Positions 47,699-63,930 are shown, numbered from the stretch's first letter. The stretch: DNA of 64,000 nt from Aldrovandia affinis (GCA_029706075.1 JAINUG010000018.1:1387001-1451000), one strand, 5' to 3'. Made by a program: numbers and translations. The notes: generated by a model from the letters alone, not told the origin.

Positions 47699-48389
47699 AG
47701 CTCTTTGCGGCAAGAATGTGCTTGGGGACAGATGATTGCCAGAAACAATAAGCAAAAAGTATTTATGCTGCTCTAACCTACAGTATAGATTTGTAAATGT
47801 TCCCTCATTCAAGAACAGTTCATTATGTGCCAGTGGAAGCTTATGATCACTGAAATTCCAATCCCAAGCATTGTGCTTAGAACCAACCTTCTGATTGGAA
47901 TCCACAGTTAAATAAAGCAAAGCAATAAAATAAGAATAAGGCCTAGCTTGATTCTTAGCTGTCTGCTTTGTGGCTCAGGGAAATGCATTGATCATGTTGG
48001 CTATATTCCTGAAAGAGTGCAAAGAAAAAGATTTGTAAAGGTACGTGCTAGTTTATGTGGTATTAATGAATGGTGCCTGGCATTGATCGAGACAAAACAA
48101 GAGCGAGTCCGGTAATGAACTTGAGTCTGCAGGGTGAACCTGGGACACTGTTTTTGAGAAGGGGCAGGAAGGGGGATGGGGGACAGTGTATTCTAATTTC
48201 AGGTTGTTACATAAGCCCCCCGCCCACAGTTTGATAGTATTATGTAGTTGTAGCAGTTCCCTTAAATAACTAATGATACCAGTCATGTAGGCAATAGACA
48301 CAATCTTTTCCTTTTGTCTGTCCTCATACAAACAACACGCACACCCAAACAAACTGACGAACCAACAACAACAAAAAAAGACTGGATGA

Positions 48390-48765
48390 GAAGGAGCAGT
48401 CGTGCCTCCTTTGACGGGCTGTACGAGTTACGCTGGTTTACACGCGGAACAGTGTTTTCTCGGCAGCGCTATCAGGAGTGCGCGGTCGTCATCGATCACG
48501 GCGCTCGCTGAGGCCCGTCAGCAGCTGGCGAGCGGCTGCAGCGTTTGCGCGGCGGCGTATACATCATCTCCATCTCATTAGGGCCCGCCGCATTCCAGAC
48601 GCATCGCAGAGAGCGTCTGCAGCTTCCCGCCGCCAGAGACGAGCTCATTAATCTGACCCGCGCGAGACGGCGCGCTCGCACAAAACAACGCTGTGGGTTT
48701 TCTTTTTTTGCGGCCGACAACCGGAGAATCCATCGTTTCACGCGTCTGAAGGGGGGGGGGGTCTT
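48390..48765. other. CpG-rich intronic block
   Basis: Many CpG dinucleotides (GCGCGGTCGTCATCGATCACG, in short pieces such as GCGCGGTCGTC and CGCGAGACGGCGCGCTCGC) in otherwise CpG-poor intron, ending at a run of about 10 G. No repeat family or exon recognised. Confidence 0.4.
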
Positions 48766-48956
48766 GACCGATCCGATCGCATTGCAGTCCTATGCTTTAA
48801 GCACAGCACAAGTATCGTTTGCTTTTCTTTGGAGATGTATATTTTCAATATACAGGGTTTACTGTTTAGAACAGGTTTTTTGTTTTTGTTTGTTTGTTTG
48901 TCTCCTCGTGTGTTAAATTTGGCCCTAATCGGAGAGCCTGTAAAAACGCAGGGGAC

Positions 48957-48994
48957 GGACAGACAGACAGATGGATGGATGGATGGATGGACAG
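48957..48994. repeat. (GACA)n/(GATG)n tetranucleotide repeat
   Basis: Three GACA units pass into five GATG units. Confidence 0.95.
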
Positions 48995-49214
48995 GTGCGG
49001 ATGAGAGAAACGTGATTTACAATGTAATGTAAAAAAAAAGTATAAACAGCTGCCGAGGACAGAGGACCAATGCAGACCCAACCTCGGAGCTCCACTGCCT
49101 GGCCTTGGTGTTTGTGCACCGCACCCGCTCTGTAATGCTCTGCGGGGCTTTGAACTGAGTGGGTGATAGACATGAAAGGACCTGTAATGTCAATGAGGGT
49201 CTTTGCTGGTTTCA

Positions 49215-49500
49215 CACAAACACACTGGCAGAAGAGGCCTTCCCTCATCACCACGCCCTGGGAGAACTCTACCTGACACCAAATCCAGATGCTTCCACAA
49301 ATGTTCAATTGGGTTTAAGTCAGGTGATTGACTGGGCCATTCCAACAAGTTGATTTTCTTTCTCTGAAACCAATTGCGAGTTTCCTTTGCTGTATGCTTT
49401 GGATCATTGTCCTGCTGGAAGGTCCACCCACGTCTCATCCTCAGCATCCTGGTGGATGGCAGCAGGTTCATCTCAAGAATCTTGTCACATACAGATTAAT
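49215..49500 (-). pseudogene. Tc1 transposase C-terminal fragment
   Basis: The minus strand reads [20 protein letters not shown], then [20 protein letters not shown], uninterrupted. Both the second catalytic aspartate and the D34E glutamate are present with the usual spacing. There are no terminal repeats and no N-terminal half, so it is an isolated fragment. Confidence 0.92.
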
Positions 49501-50235
49501 TAGGCCAGAGATTTGATGTATCATTTGGGTTATTATGAGAGGTATCAGGATTATTCTGGGTTTGTCATCCATCCGTTGCATTAGTGAATCTTTGGCAGCT
49601 TGCTTGCTTGCTTGATGGGGTCAAGCTAGCACGCCCTCTTCAGAGGTGTTTTAGCAAGAAAAGAGGTTACTGTGGTGTTATGGCTGGGTCCTCTAGAGCG
49701 TTTTACTCTGGAGTCTCAACCTTTTCAGCTCTGAGGTCACTGCGGCATTTAGTGAGGGCTCAGATGGTTGAGGGGTTTCTGGGCCAGTTAGAGTGGGCTC
49801 AGGCATTATAGCCTGAATCATGAGTCAACTGCACTCACTTATTTTCAGCTCTTTGAGGAACTGGTCCTGAGTGTTAGCTGTTCCTGGCAGTGACCAGCGT
49901 CATCACCCCCCCCACACACACACAGACACACACAGGAGAGTAATAAAAGAAACCCTAATAAAAAATAAAAAAAGAATTACAGAAGAAATACACACACACA
50001 CACACACACTGCAGCGTTCTGTTATAGTCGATGTTCGCCCCTCATCACCAGCAGGTGGTCCTGGTCTCTATGTCTCTCTCTCTCGGCCTCCACCGCGCCC
50101 GATCCCCACCGCCCCGCTGTCCTGGTCCTGCCCAGAGTGAAATGACCCAGATCCAGAGCATGTTCACAGAGGCCCTGTTTGGAGCTGAAATCATACCACT
50201 CATATTACTATTTAGGAATCATATGTCCTGAATGA
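49501..50235. other. Intronic sequence with short CA runs
   Basis: CA runs at 49911-49935 and 49990-50010. No gene. Confidence 0.5.
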
Positions 50236-50522
50236 AAAAATGGGTTGGAGGGGCCTTGGAATGCAGGTTGCCCACTGCAGCCGCGGATCGAAACCCGGCT
50301 GCACCAGTCCGCCCTGGATGAGAGCCCCATAGGGGGAAGAGGGGGAGCCGGCACGGGCTCACCGAGGAGCGCAAAGGCGTCCCTGTATGGGAAAAACTGG
50401 CTTGACTCCGAGGACGAGCGGCAGGCTCGTGGGGGAGGATAAATTAAAAGAAATAGAGGGTGTAATTGGCACCAAATTGGGATAAAAACAGAAAAATGTA
50501 TGAAACAATTATTATTAAAAAA
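50236..50522 (+). mobile_element. SINE family B copy
   Basis: The A-box part is degraded; GGATCGAAACCC marks the B-box region. The body is a shortened form of family B (GGAAGAGGGGGAGCCGGC, then GAGGACGAGCGGCAGGCTCG). The tail GGTGTAATTGGCACCAAATT with GGGATAAAAAC is the shared A/B tail. Confidence 0.8.
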
Positions 50523-51138
50523 ATGTAAAGAAAGGGTTGGAGGTGGAAGGGGGATGTGGGTCTAAATTGGTTGCATGGTGGAGCACACTCGGGCGGAGCA
50601 CACTCCGGCCCTGTTTATTTATTCTGTGATCCCAGCATAAGTAGAGCGTGCTGCCTCCGGACCCAGATAAAAGCCCTGCGGATTTGGCGGGAAAATAAAT
50701 CAGGGGACTCTTCCCTCCCTTCCCCCCCACACACACACACACCCCGGCCTCTGATCACAGTGTGTGTTGGAATGGACAGCTTTTGTTAGCCATAATGAGA
50801 AAGAAACCATTCCATTTAATCTCAAAAAGGCCCTGCTTAAGTCATGTTGATGGAAGCCATCAACTGCTTGGCGCGCTGGCTAGAAAGACACCCGGGGTGA
50901 TTAGGTCTAAAGAAAGAGCATCGGTGCTTTGGGCTCTAATCGAGGCTGTAGATTCCAAGACCCCCCTTCATCTCGAAACAACACGGGAGGGAATCCGCAC
51001 ATTTATATGCGATGAAAGGGAGGGAATGTGTTTCTGTTTAAAAAATGGACCGATGTCATGCGTTTGACAGGCCCGAGCGTTCTGTGCCTGCACATTACAC
51101 CAAGCTAAACTTCGAACTGGATTCAATCACCGTTTGTC

Positions 51139-51288
51139 TGTCCTTAACTTTGACTCCGTGAAGTTAAAGCGTTTGCGCTTTTCTTTACAAAAACACTTGG
51201 GCAAGTTCCGCAATCACCAAAATTAGCTCTCCAAACAGACTCTGTTAAGCAAAGACTTGCATGCATTTTTTAGTCAAAGTTAAGGACA
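51139..51288. repeat. 17-bp perfect inverted repeat, 116-bp spacer
   Basis: TGTCCTTAACTTTGACT at 51139-51155 is the exact reverse complement of 51272-51288. No related element is seen elsewhere in the window. Confidence 0.85.
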
Positions 51289-52390
51289 TTTTTTTATTGA
51301 AACCAGGCCTTGAACATCTGTAGAAGCGGGTGATGTCCTGAGCATGTTTTTTGGGGATGCTGGTAGCTGTCCTGTTGCTGGCTTGAGGTCCCTATCCTCC
51401 GGTGATGGACACAGAAGCGTAGTGCTGCAGACTCATTCTTCATGGCACACTGTGTTGTCGCACACGCTGCTGTGTTTCACTGGACTTCACATGTACTTGT
51501 AATGTAAATCTCAGTCAACCCCCCTTCACTGACGCTTTTGCACAAACACACAACTTTTGAGTTTGTGTCAAATACAAAAACATACAAATGGGACATTTGG
51601 CTGTGGATTACGGCAGTGCATTATTTCAGTTAAACGTTTTTCTGCCCTTTTGCACAGAAACGACCTGGTCTCTGTTTGGTCTCAAACAATTAAAACTGGC
51701 TGCTCTCTGCGTTTGTCCGCACGAGCCGTCCGGCTCCTTGTTTTCTAGTTGAGACGCCGTGAATCTCCCCGGCCCTGCTCTGGAGGCAGATGAGAAATCA
51801 CAGCTAACGGGTGCCCCTGAAGGTTTCATGAAAGTTGGATAAAGAGAGCAGGGATGTGCCATTTTCCGCCTGGCTGCCCAGCCCCGGTTGGGTGCAGCGT
51901 TGGGGTGTGGGGACGGGATGATGGCGTGTTGGCAAGGCCCGTGTCGCTGGCCGCTGCGGTAGGGAGCGGTGGTAATTGAAAGCGTATATTACAGTCCCCA
52001 CGTCCCGTGCTGCCACTGCTGAAGGAACGCAGGCCGGCCCCATTATCCTCCCGCCGCCACTAATGAAGCGTGCGTCGAGCGCTGCCCAGACCCGGCTTCA
52101 GGGCTTTCATTAAATGATAAACTTTACTGATTACTTTCACCGTTTAATTATTTAGCCGAAATTGCGGCTCCCGACCCGCGCTGACCCCTGCCTCGGGGAT
52201 CCAGGACGGGTTTGGAGGGTATGGGCGAGTTATTTTTTTTTCCGATTTGGTAGTTAGCTCCTCGTTTTCTAATTTGGTGTCAGTCTGGCGAGGCTGGGAA
52301 TTGGGTCTTTGATAGACTCTCCTCGATAGGGTCGGGGTGATTGCATTCCGCTGAAGGAGCAGGAGAAATGTGTGACCGGATTTATTCTGC

Positions 52391-52460
52391 ACGCATGCAC
52401 GCGCGCGCGCACACACCACACACCACACGCACACGCACACGCTCACGCATACGCACACAC
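52391..52460. repeat. (GC)n then (CA)n alternating tract
   Basis: GCACGCGCGCGCGCACACAC followed by CACACCACACGCACACGC. Alternating purine-pyrimidine throughout most of the run. Confidence 0.92.
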
Positions 52461-52683
52461 TGCTGTGACTCTGACCTGCTGCCTATCATGTTGTTGATGT
52501 TCCGGTGCAGGAACTGTTGTTGTGGTTCACTTTGGATCAACAGCAAACAGCCACACAGAATAGACCCGGCTTACAGCTGTCATAGTCGGCAGTCACGGTG
52601 GTAAGGTCCACTGTGGCCTCCATATAGCTGTAAGAAGGTCTAATGCACGGCTGTTTGTTGTGAAAGCCCTCACTTTCACACAA

Positions 52684-52686
<3 letters not shown>

Positions 52687-52715
<29 letters not shown>
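52687..52715. repeat. (CA)n microsatellite
   Basis: About 14 CA units. Confidence 0.95.
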
Positions 52716-52717
<2 letters not shown>

Positions 52718-53334
52718 ATCCACTCATGCACTCCCCTTCATCCCCCCCAGCCCCCTGTGAAGTATGAGTTGGTGGAGAAGAGTCTTGAGTCCTTTGAGTC
52801 TCAGCCAGCAGGCTGCGGTCGGATGGGAACGCTCTCCTGCCAAACAGCATGTCAAACCCACCGTCAGGCCAGCGCCACGCTGCTGTTCCCAGCCCTCACA
52901 GAGACAAAACACTCAAACAAGTCTTGTGGTGTCTAGCTGGTCATGTGACCAAACCCAGAACCCCAACAATCGTGGAAAGCAGGCACGCTGCACAAAACAA
53001 ACCCTCAAACGGGTTCACAACACTGTGTCATCCACATTCTGGCATCTACAGTGATTACATGTGAAACCTGAGGCATCATCCCACACACACATCCAGTCTA
53101 CATGGAAGGTGCATGACAAAAAGATCAATTCAAACTGAAGTAAAAGGGTTAGCACACTACCGACTCAAGCGTTCCAGTGTGATTGATTTTGTTTGCACCC
53201 ACACAGGATTTTATTTGATTTTAATTGCGTGCACTGTGCGCCCAAATGAAATCTATTATATGGAGTTGTGACTTTTTTCCTTCTACTACAAATCAAAAGT
53301 GTGTGTACATCATAATCGAACATGAAAACAAGAC

Positions 53335-53427
53335 ACAGACCCAGCCTTAAAATGAAAACATATACAGTATACATTATACATTTTATATACAGTTTACAGT
53401 ATGTTTTCATTTTACGGCTGGGTCTGT
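53335..53427. repeat. Near-perfect hairpin, 28-bp arms, 37-base loop
   Basis: The left arm (53335-53362) starts ACAGACCCAGCC and ends GAAAACATA; the right arm (53400-53427) is its reverse complement except for one base. The loop is AT-rich. Transcribed with the CDKAL1 intron it would form a stable stem. It could be a small palindromic element, a local inverted duplication or a small-RNA precursor. Confidence 0.85.
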
Positions 53428-53850
53428 ATTTTATTTGTATTGATGCATTCGAAGTACTTATAGGGTAAAATCCAGTCCCCTGCATAGATTTGGGGGGCAC
53501 AGCTCTTACATTGCTATTGTTTTTTATCTGAAACTAAGCAGAATTCAAATTTCAATGAAAAGATGTACCATAAATACTTTTTAAAAGTAATTTTATGTTG
53601 AAACAAGGGTTGTTATTTTCTTATTGCTGAGTGTAGTGACGTTAGCAGGGGTTGCATCAAAGTACACTTATTCAGTATTTGTTTAGTAGAACAGTCAGTA
53701 GAACCCAATTTGTCAGCACAAATAACAGACAAACAACGACTTTAGGAATAATGTGACATTTATTAATACATTTGAAATATCAAAATATATCAGTTGATGC
53801 TCTGTAATAAAGTTGATTACCAAAGTGCCGATTAAGAATATTACTAAGTA
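53428..53850. other. Intronic sequence, nothing recognised
   Basis: AT-rich; no gene. Confidence 0.5.
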
Positions 53851-54060
53851 GAGGCCCCGGGCAGCGTAGCGGTCTAATGCACTCTGCTGGGAGTGCAAGC
53901 TGCCTACTATAGTTGCGGTTCGAAACCGAACTGCGCAGGAGCCCCGATCCATCGCCGGCCTCGGGGATATTAGCTTGACATGGGGGACGGGGGGCGGGCT
54001 CGTGAAGGGAGGGCAAATCAAAAGAAAAAAAGTAAACACTCTTGAAAGGAAAGAAACAAT
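53851..54060 (+). mobile_element. SINE family B copy, internally shortened
   Basis: Head GGGCAGCGTAGCGGTCTAA (A-box region) and GGTTCGAAACC (B box), then CTCGGGGATATTAGCTTGAC and GCGGGCTCGTGAAGGGAGGG, ending in an A-rich tail. The middle of the body is missing compared with 61163. Confidence 0.85.
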
Positions 54061-54130
54061 AATAATAACCGAGCAAAAGGTGAGCAAATGGTCATCTCCA
54101 GCAGTGTTCACGTGTGGGACCTCACACCTA

Positions 54131-55377
54131 CACTATATGGCCAAAAGTCAGTGGACACCCCTACTAATTATTGAGTTCAGGTGTTTCAGCCACACCCATT
54201 GCCAACAGGTGCATAAAATCCAGCACATAGCCATGCAATCTCCACAGACAAACATTTAGAATTCAGAATGGTTCGTAAAGAGCTCAGTTACTTTAAACGC
54301 GGCACTGTCATAGGATGCCACCTTTGCCACAAGTCAGTTCGTGAAATTTCTGCCCTACTAGATGTGCCCCGGTCAACTGTAGGTGCTATTATTGTGAAGT
54401 GGAAGCGCCTAGGAGCAACAACAGCTCGGCCACGAAGTGGTAGACCACGCAAACTCACAGAGCGGGGCCGACGAGTGCTGAAGCGCATAGCGCGTAAAAT
54501 CGCCTATCATCTGCCGCATCACTCACTACAGAGTACCAAACTGCCTCTGGAAGCACCATCAGTACAATAACTGTGCGTCAGGAGCTTCATGGAATGGGTT
54601 TCCATGGCCGAGCAGCTGCACACAAGCCTCACATCACCATTCGTAATGCCAAGCGTCGGCTGGAGTGGTGTAAAGCACACCGCAACTGGACTCTGGAGCA
54701 GTGGAAACGTGTTCTTTGGAGTGATGAACACGCTTCACTATCTGGCAGTCTGATGGACAAATCTGGGTTTGGCGGATGCCAGGAGAACGCTACCTTCTGG
54801 AATGCATAGTGCCTACTGTAAAGTTTGGTGGAGGAGGGATAATGGTCTGGGGCTGTTTCTCAGGGTTTGGGATAGGCCCCTTAGTTCCAGTGAAGGGTAT
54901 TTTTAATGCTACAGGATATGAAGACATCTTAGCCAATTGGGCGCTTCCAACTTTGTGGCAACAGTTTGGGGAAGGCCCTTTGCTGTTCCAGCATGACTGT
55001 GCCCCTGTGCACAAAGCGAGGTCCATAAAGACATGGTTAGACGAGTTTGGTGTGGAGGAACTCGATTGGCCTGCACAGAGCCCTGACCTCAACTCCATTG
55101 AACACCTTTGGGAGGAATTAGAATGCCGATTGCGAGCCAGGCCTTCTCGTCCAACATCAGTGCCTGACCTCACAGATGCTCTTTTGGCTGAATGGGCACA
55201 AATTCCCACAGACACACTCCAAAATCTTGTGGAAAGCCTTCCCAGAAGAGTGGCAGCTGTCATAGCCGCAAAGGGGGGTCCAACTCCATATTAATGCCCA
55301 TGATTTTAGAATGGGATGTCCAACAAGCTCATATAGGTGTGATGGTCAGGTGTCCACTGACTTTTGGCCATATAGTG
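54131..55377 (+). mobile_element. Tc1 transposon, 1247 bp, perfect termini
   Basis: The two ends are exact inverted copies over 29 bp, beginning CACTATATGGCCAAAAGTCA, and TA flanks each (54129-54130 and 55378-55379). The transposase is nearly complete. Identical termini and few lesions make this the youngest-looking Tc1 here. Confidence 0.96.
54268..55294 (+). pseudogene. Tc1 transposase, nearly complete, two frameshifts
   Basis: The N-terminus MVRKELSYFKRGTVIGCHLC, then VREISALLDVPRSTV and RPRSGRPRKLTERG, gives the paired-type helix-turn-helix DNA-binding region. A frame change falls at about 54500-54540, after which TVRQELHGMGFHGRAA and WKRVLWSDE (first catalytic aspartate, codon 54723-54725) follow. 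A second change at about 54728-54740 leads into [20 protein letters not shown] and the rest without a stop: [10 protein letters not shown] (second aspartate, 54995-54997) and [10 protein letters not shown] (glutamate, 55100-55102), with 34 residues between the last two, the D34E spacing. It ends AAKGGPTPY. All three catalytic residues survive, but no single reading frame joins them. Confidence 0.94.
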
Positions 55378-55379
55378 TA

Positions 55380-60615
<5,236 letters not shown>

Positions 60616-60960
60616 ATTTACACAATTTATTAATTTTATTTTAATTTTTAAAACATTTTCCCCATTTTTCTCCCAATTTAGTACCTAATTCAACCCTCTA
60701 TTTATTTTGATTCGCCCTCCTCTCACCAGCCTGCCGCCCGTCCTCCGGGTCAAGCTAATATCCCGAGACAGGCAACGATCTTTCTCCTCCAAGACGGAAC
60801 TTCGCCCACCTGCTCTTTAGGAATGCCCTAATGCTCCTCGGTGAGCTCGTGCTGACTTTCCCTTACCCCACCCCCTGTGTGGGCAGCCAAATGCCACCCC
60901 CGATCGGGGCTCCCGGCCCCTCTTGTCCTTCATGACCGCAAACTCATGGATGCCGGACCG
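60616..60960 (-). mobile_element. SINE family B, minus orientation
   Basis: Reading the minus strand: GCCGGGAGCCCCGATCGGGG, GGCATTTGGCTGCCCACAC, a body with GGGCGAAGTTCCGTCTTGG, then GACGGGCGGCAGG, and a 3' end GGGTTGAATTAGGTACTAAA with TTGGGAGAAAAATGGGG. The tRNA-like head is poorly preserved. Confidence 0.85.
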
Positions 60961-61162
60961 AGCATACAGATCTGAGAAACTGTCAAAAGGCCAGTTTATT
61001 TATTTTTATCTAAATGGAACAGGTATACAGTACCTGCAATTGCAGTCTCACAAAAAAGAAATGGCTACTAACACCACACAAGCTTTGTTTATCTTTCAGT
61101 CAAACATTTTTGAAACACATAGTATTTTTTCTGCCAAAGTTACAACTTTAAAACTAGCAAAC

Positions 61163-61565
61163 AGGGGGGCCTCCGATAGCGTAGTGGTCTAACACACCCA
61201 TATTGGCTGGTCCTTTATGAGTGTGAGCTGCCAATCACGATCGTTGTTTGAAACCCAACTGTACCAGACCGGTCCTGGTGGGGAGCCACAGTCGGGGGCG
61301 GTGTTTGGCAGTCTGCCCCAGGGGGAGGGTGGAGGTTGATCCAGCATTAACTCGATCAGAAGCGCGTCAGGGTGACTCCAGAACATGGGTGGGCGAATTC
61401 CGTCTCAAAGGAAGCGGAGTTCTCTGCCCTCTGAGAATTAGTTTGCCTCCTTGAGACGAGCGGCGAGTTCGTGTGGGGAGGGCAAATCGAAATAAATAGA
61501 GGGTGTAGTTGGCTGCTAAATTGGGAGAAAAACAGGAAAAAATCTGAAACAAATTTAGAAAAAAC
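61163..61565 (+). mobile_element. SINE family B, full length, with target duplication
   Basis: The head GATAGCGTAGTGGTCTAAC holds the A box. The body is GGGGGCGGTGTTTGGCAG, GTGGGCGAATTCCGTCTC and GAGACGAGCGGCGAGTTC, and the tail is TTGGCTGCTAAATTGGGAG then AAAAATCTGAAAC. The 11-bp sequence AACTAGCAAAC flanks both ends exactly (61152-61162 and 61566-61576), which fixes the boundaries and suggests a fairly recent insertion. Confidence 0.95.
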
Positions 61566-61576
61566 AACTAGCAAAC

Positions 61577-62261
61577 TAATCTCAAAACGAAATTTAAGCC
61601 CATTTGACTCAGAAAACACCTCTCAAAGCATAAAGACCGTGTGTGGCCCTTGGAAGCACAGGCAAACAATTTGGGCATTCCGAATTGAGAGAAAAATCTG
61701 AAAGTCTGGGTTAAAAATTGGTTAAAATAAAAGATGAAATCATAGAGGCCTTCCCGGAAGAGTTATATTAATATATTATTATGTATGCAGGTACAGAGAA
61801 TAAGAGAGAAAATCTAATCCAGTTATAACACAGAATTCAAATTCAATTATGGGACACTAGATATAACCCTCAATAATTCAACATCATTTCTTGAGATATA
61901 CTTTAAGAGCAGTGCCATTAGCACAAAACCTTGAAAATGGTTCATGGTTGTAAGGCCAGATAATGAGGGTCAGAATTCCTAAAGAACTGCGTTTCATTTG
62001 CCACTGATTAAGTGGTGCTAAATGACCTAAAGGACTCAAATTATGGAGGTCTAATGACACTCCTTGAGATATTTGTAATGTTTCTGTGATAGAAATGCAA
62101 AACCAGGTGGAGATTTTGTAAATTGGGTCCATTAAGTATCCTTGAATTGCCTAAAGCTGTTAAGTGCAAGTTCATATTTGCATGGAAATTGTGTTTAAAA
62201 GTAGTAATTTATGCTTTTTAAACTGGGTGGCTCCCCACTTTTTGTACACACAAAATCGTGT
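61577..62261. other. Intronic sequence, nothing recognised
   Basis: AT-rich; no gene. Confidence 0.5.
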
Positions 62262-62285
62262 GTATATATATATATATATATATAT
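62262..62285. repeat. (TA)n microsatellite
   Basis: About 12 TA units. Confidence 0.95.
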
Positions 62286-62338
62286 GTCCAATAAGTGATC
62301 AAAGACCTGCTTTGATGTGTAGAAAAATAGAGTGCGCC

Positions 62339-62407
62339 CCAGTGTTCGGTTAGAGTGGGAACCAGCGTTTGGCTAGAGTGGACACCAGCGTCCGGTTAGA
62401 GTGGGCA
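62339..62407. repeat. 23-bp unit repeated three times
   Basis: CCAGYGTYYGGYTAGAGTGG plus three bases, three contiguous copies, each differing at a few positions. Confidence 0.92.
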
Positions 62408-62489
62408 ATTCTATCCCGTTCATATGTGTTGCTCTATTGCTCGTCTATGCTCTAAACCATGGTACAATACATTTGTAACAAAAGCAGCC

Positions 62490-62870
62490 AGCGAGTCCCT
62501 CGGGTGGCGGAACCGGTAAAGGCACTTTAAAGCCCACTGCAGCCTGGGTCCGATCCCTGGCCGTGCCAGCCCGGCTCTGGCCTGGTGTCCTATTTGGGGG
62601 TGGCGATTGGCTGTCTGCCCCCAGGAGGAGGGGGGAGGGAAACCAGCATGAGCTCGCTGCATGCAAATGCTGCCCTGTGTGTGCCAGAGTTACGCGACGG
62701 CTTGGCCAGTTCCATCTTTCAGGAGGCGGTTTGGCGTCTTTGTCACTGCTGGTCCCAGAGTTGCAGCTGCGAGATTGTAGTACAAGGGGGGATAGTTGAA
62801 TTATAAGAGGGTACAATTGTCCGCCAAATTCGGAGAAAATGGGCAAAACCTGAATTAAACATTTTTTATT
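62490..62870 (+). mobile_element. SINE family A copy
   Basis: The head is partly degraded (GTGGCGGAACCGGTAAAGG); GGGTCCGATCCC is the B-box region. The body is GCCAGCCCGGCTCTGGCC, GGAGGAGGGGGGAGGGAAAC and CAGGAGGCGGTTTGGCG, with the 3' end TTGTCCGCCAAATTCGGAG. Colinear with 7581 and 3744. Confidence 0.88.
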
Positions 62871-63930
62871 ATTTTATTTTTATTTTTTTAAGAAGGCTTC
62901 TCTGTGTGTATCAGAACCAAAGATGACGGATAGGCGAGTTCTGTCTTGAAGGAGGCAGTTCGCCGTCTTTGGACAAAATCATAAATCAATAAATAAATAC
63001 AAAAAAGCAAACACAAGGATTGGCTATAGCAAGATGTATGAACAAAAGTTGTATAAATTTACCAACTGGTTTCAATGACGTGAAAAGACCGTTTTGCTTT
63101 TTTAAATCACGAGCAGCAGTAATGCCATACACAACCCATTAGGGATTTACAAAGTGTAGTCTTGCAATAGGAAAATATTATTTACAGTACAACCAAAATA
63201 TTACATATAATTAACATGTATATTATACACTGTAAGCAGGTGCTCTGTGCTATTGCAACGGTTTATAGCAAATTTTCTAGGGAATACAAGATGTGTTAAA
63301 GTATGGAGTCTGTAGCACAGGACAAATCATGAGTATTCAAATGAATGATAACTAGGCTCCCGAAGAGATTAGGGTTTTTAAACCATTTTTCTTAGAGACG
63401 TTTGAAACTAAAATGTTTGGTGCAATAATATATATTTTTCCTCTTTAGTGAAATTGATAAGAAAATGGTCTTAAATTATTCTTCTGTTTTCCATGCCTCC
63501 TGTTGTATATGAATTTATATTCTAAAATGGTTTAGAAAATTGTACCGCGATTGTATCTGGTGAACTTAACGCATCACACCACCTAAGTAGCTATATTTAG
63601 ATACTGCTAGCTAGAGAACTAACAAAGAGAAATGAATGGAGGCTTGCTTCCAAAAATCTCAATTTTATTAAAAACCATGGCACATAAAACTGCTATAACG
63701 CTATAAAACGTATACAGAAGAGCACAATGCGTATTATGAAATGCTGACGATTTTCACTTGTCTTTTTGATTAAAAAAACTAGCGAACAGATTTGTATGAA
63801 ATGTTTTGTTCCTTTGTTTTTGCCCCCAAAAAGTAATCTATATTGGTGCTGGAATGACGTAAAGAAGAGACTGGCGATTCTTTGATTTTGAATGCAAACG
63901 TCGTGCAGCCACAGTGTTTAATATTCACAC
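62871..63930. other. Intron with a small SINE-like fragment
   Basis: At about 62935-62995, GGCGAGTTCTGTCTTGAAGG then GAGGCAGTTCGCCGTCTTTG resembles the body of families A/B. The rest is AT-rich and unrecognised. Confidence 0.5.

Larger units (their letters stand above)
46726..49214. other. Intron with a CpG-rich block and simple repeats
   Basis: No exon or transposon. It includes a GT/GC alternating run (47661-47698), a CpG-rich patch at about 48390-48765 and a (GATG)n tetranucleotide run at 48957-48994. The CpG patch contains balanced blocks such as GAGCTCATTAATCTGACCCG that would suit an enhancer; no coding signature. Confidence 0.4.
50523..53334. other. Low-repeat intron; candidate regulatory sequence
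   Basis: No exon or transposon. The 50780-51330 and 52030-52150 parts are repeat-free with mixed composition and homeodomain-type cores (TTTCATTAAATGATAAAC, CGTTTAATTATTTAGCC). An inverted repeat lies at 51139-51288. Alternating purine-pyrimidine runs lie at 52391-52460 (GCGCGCGC then CACA) and 52687-52715 (CA). Confidence 0.4.
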
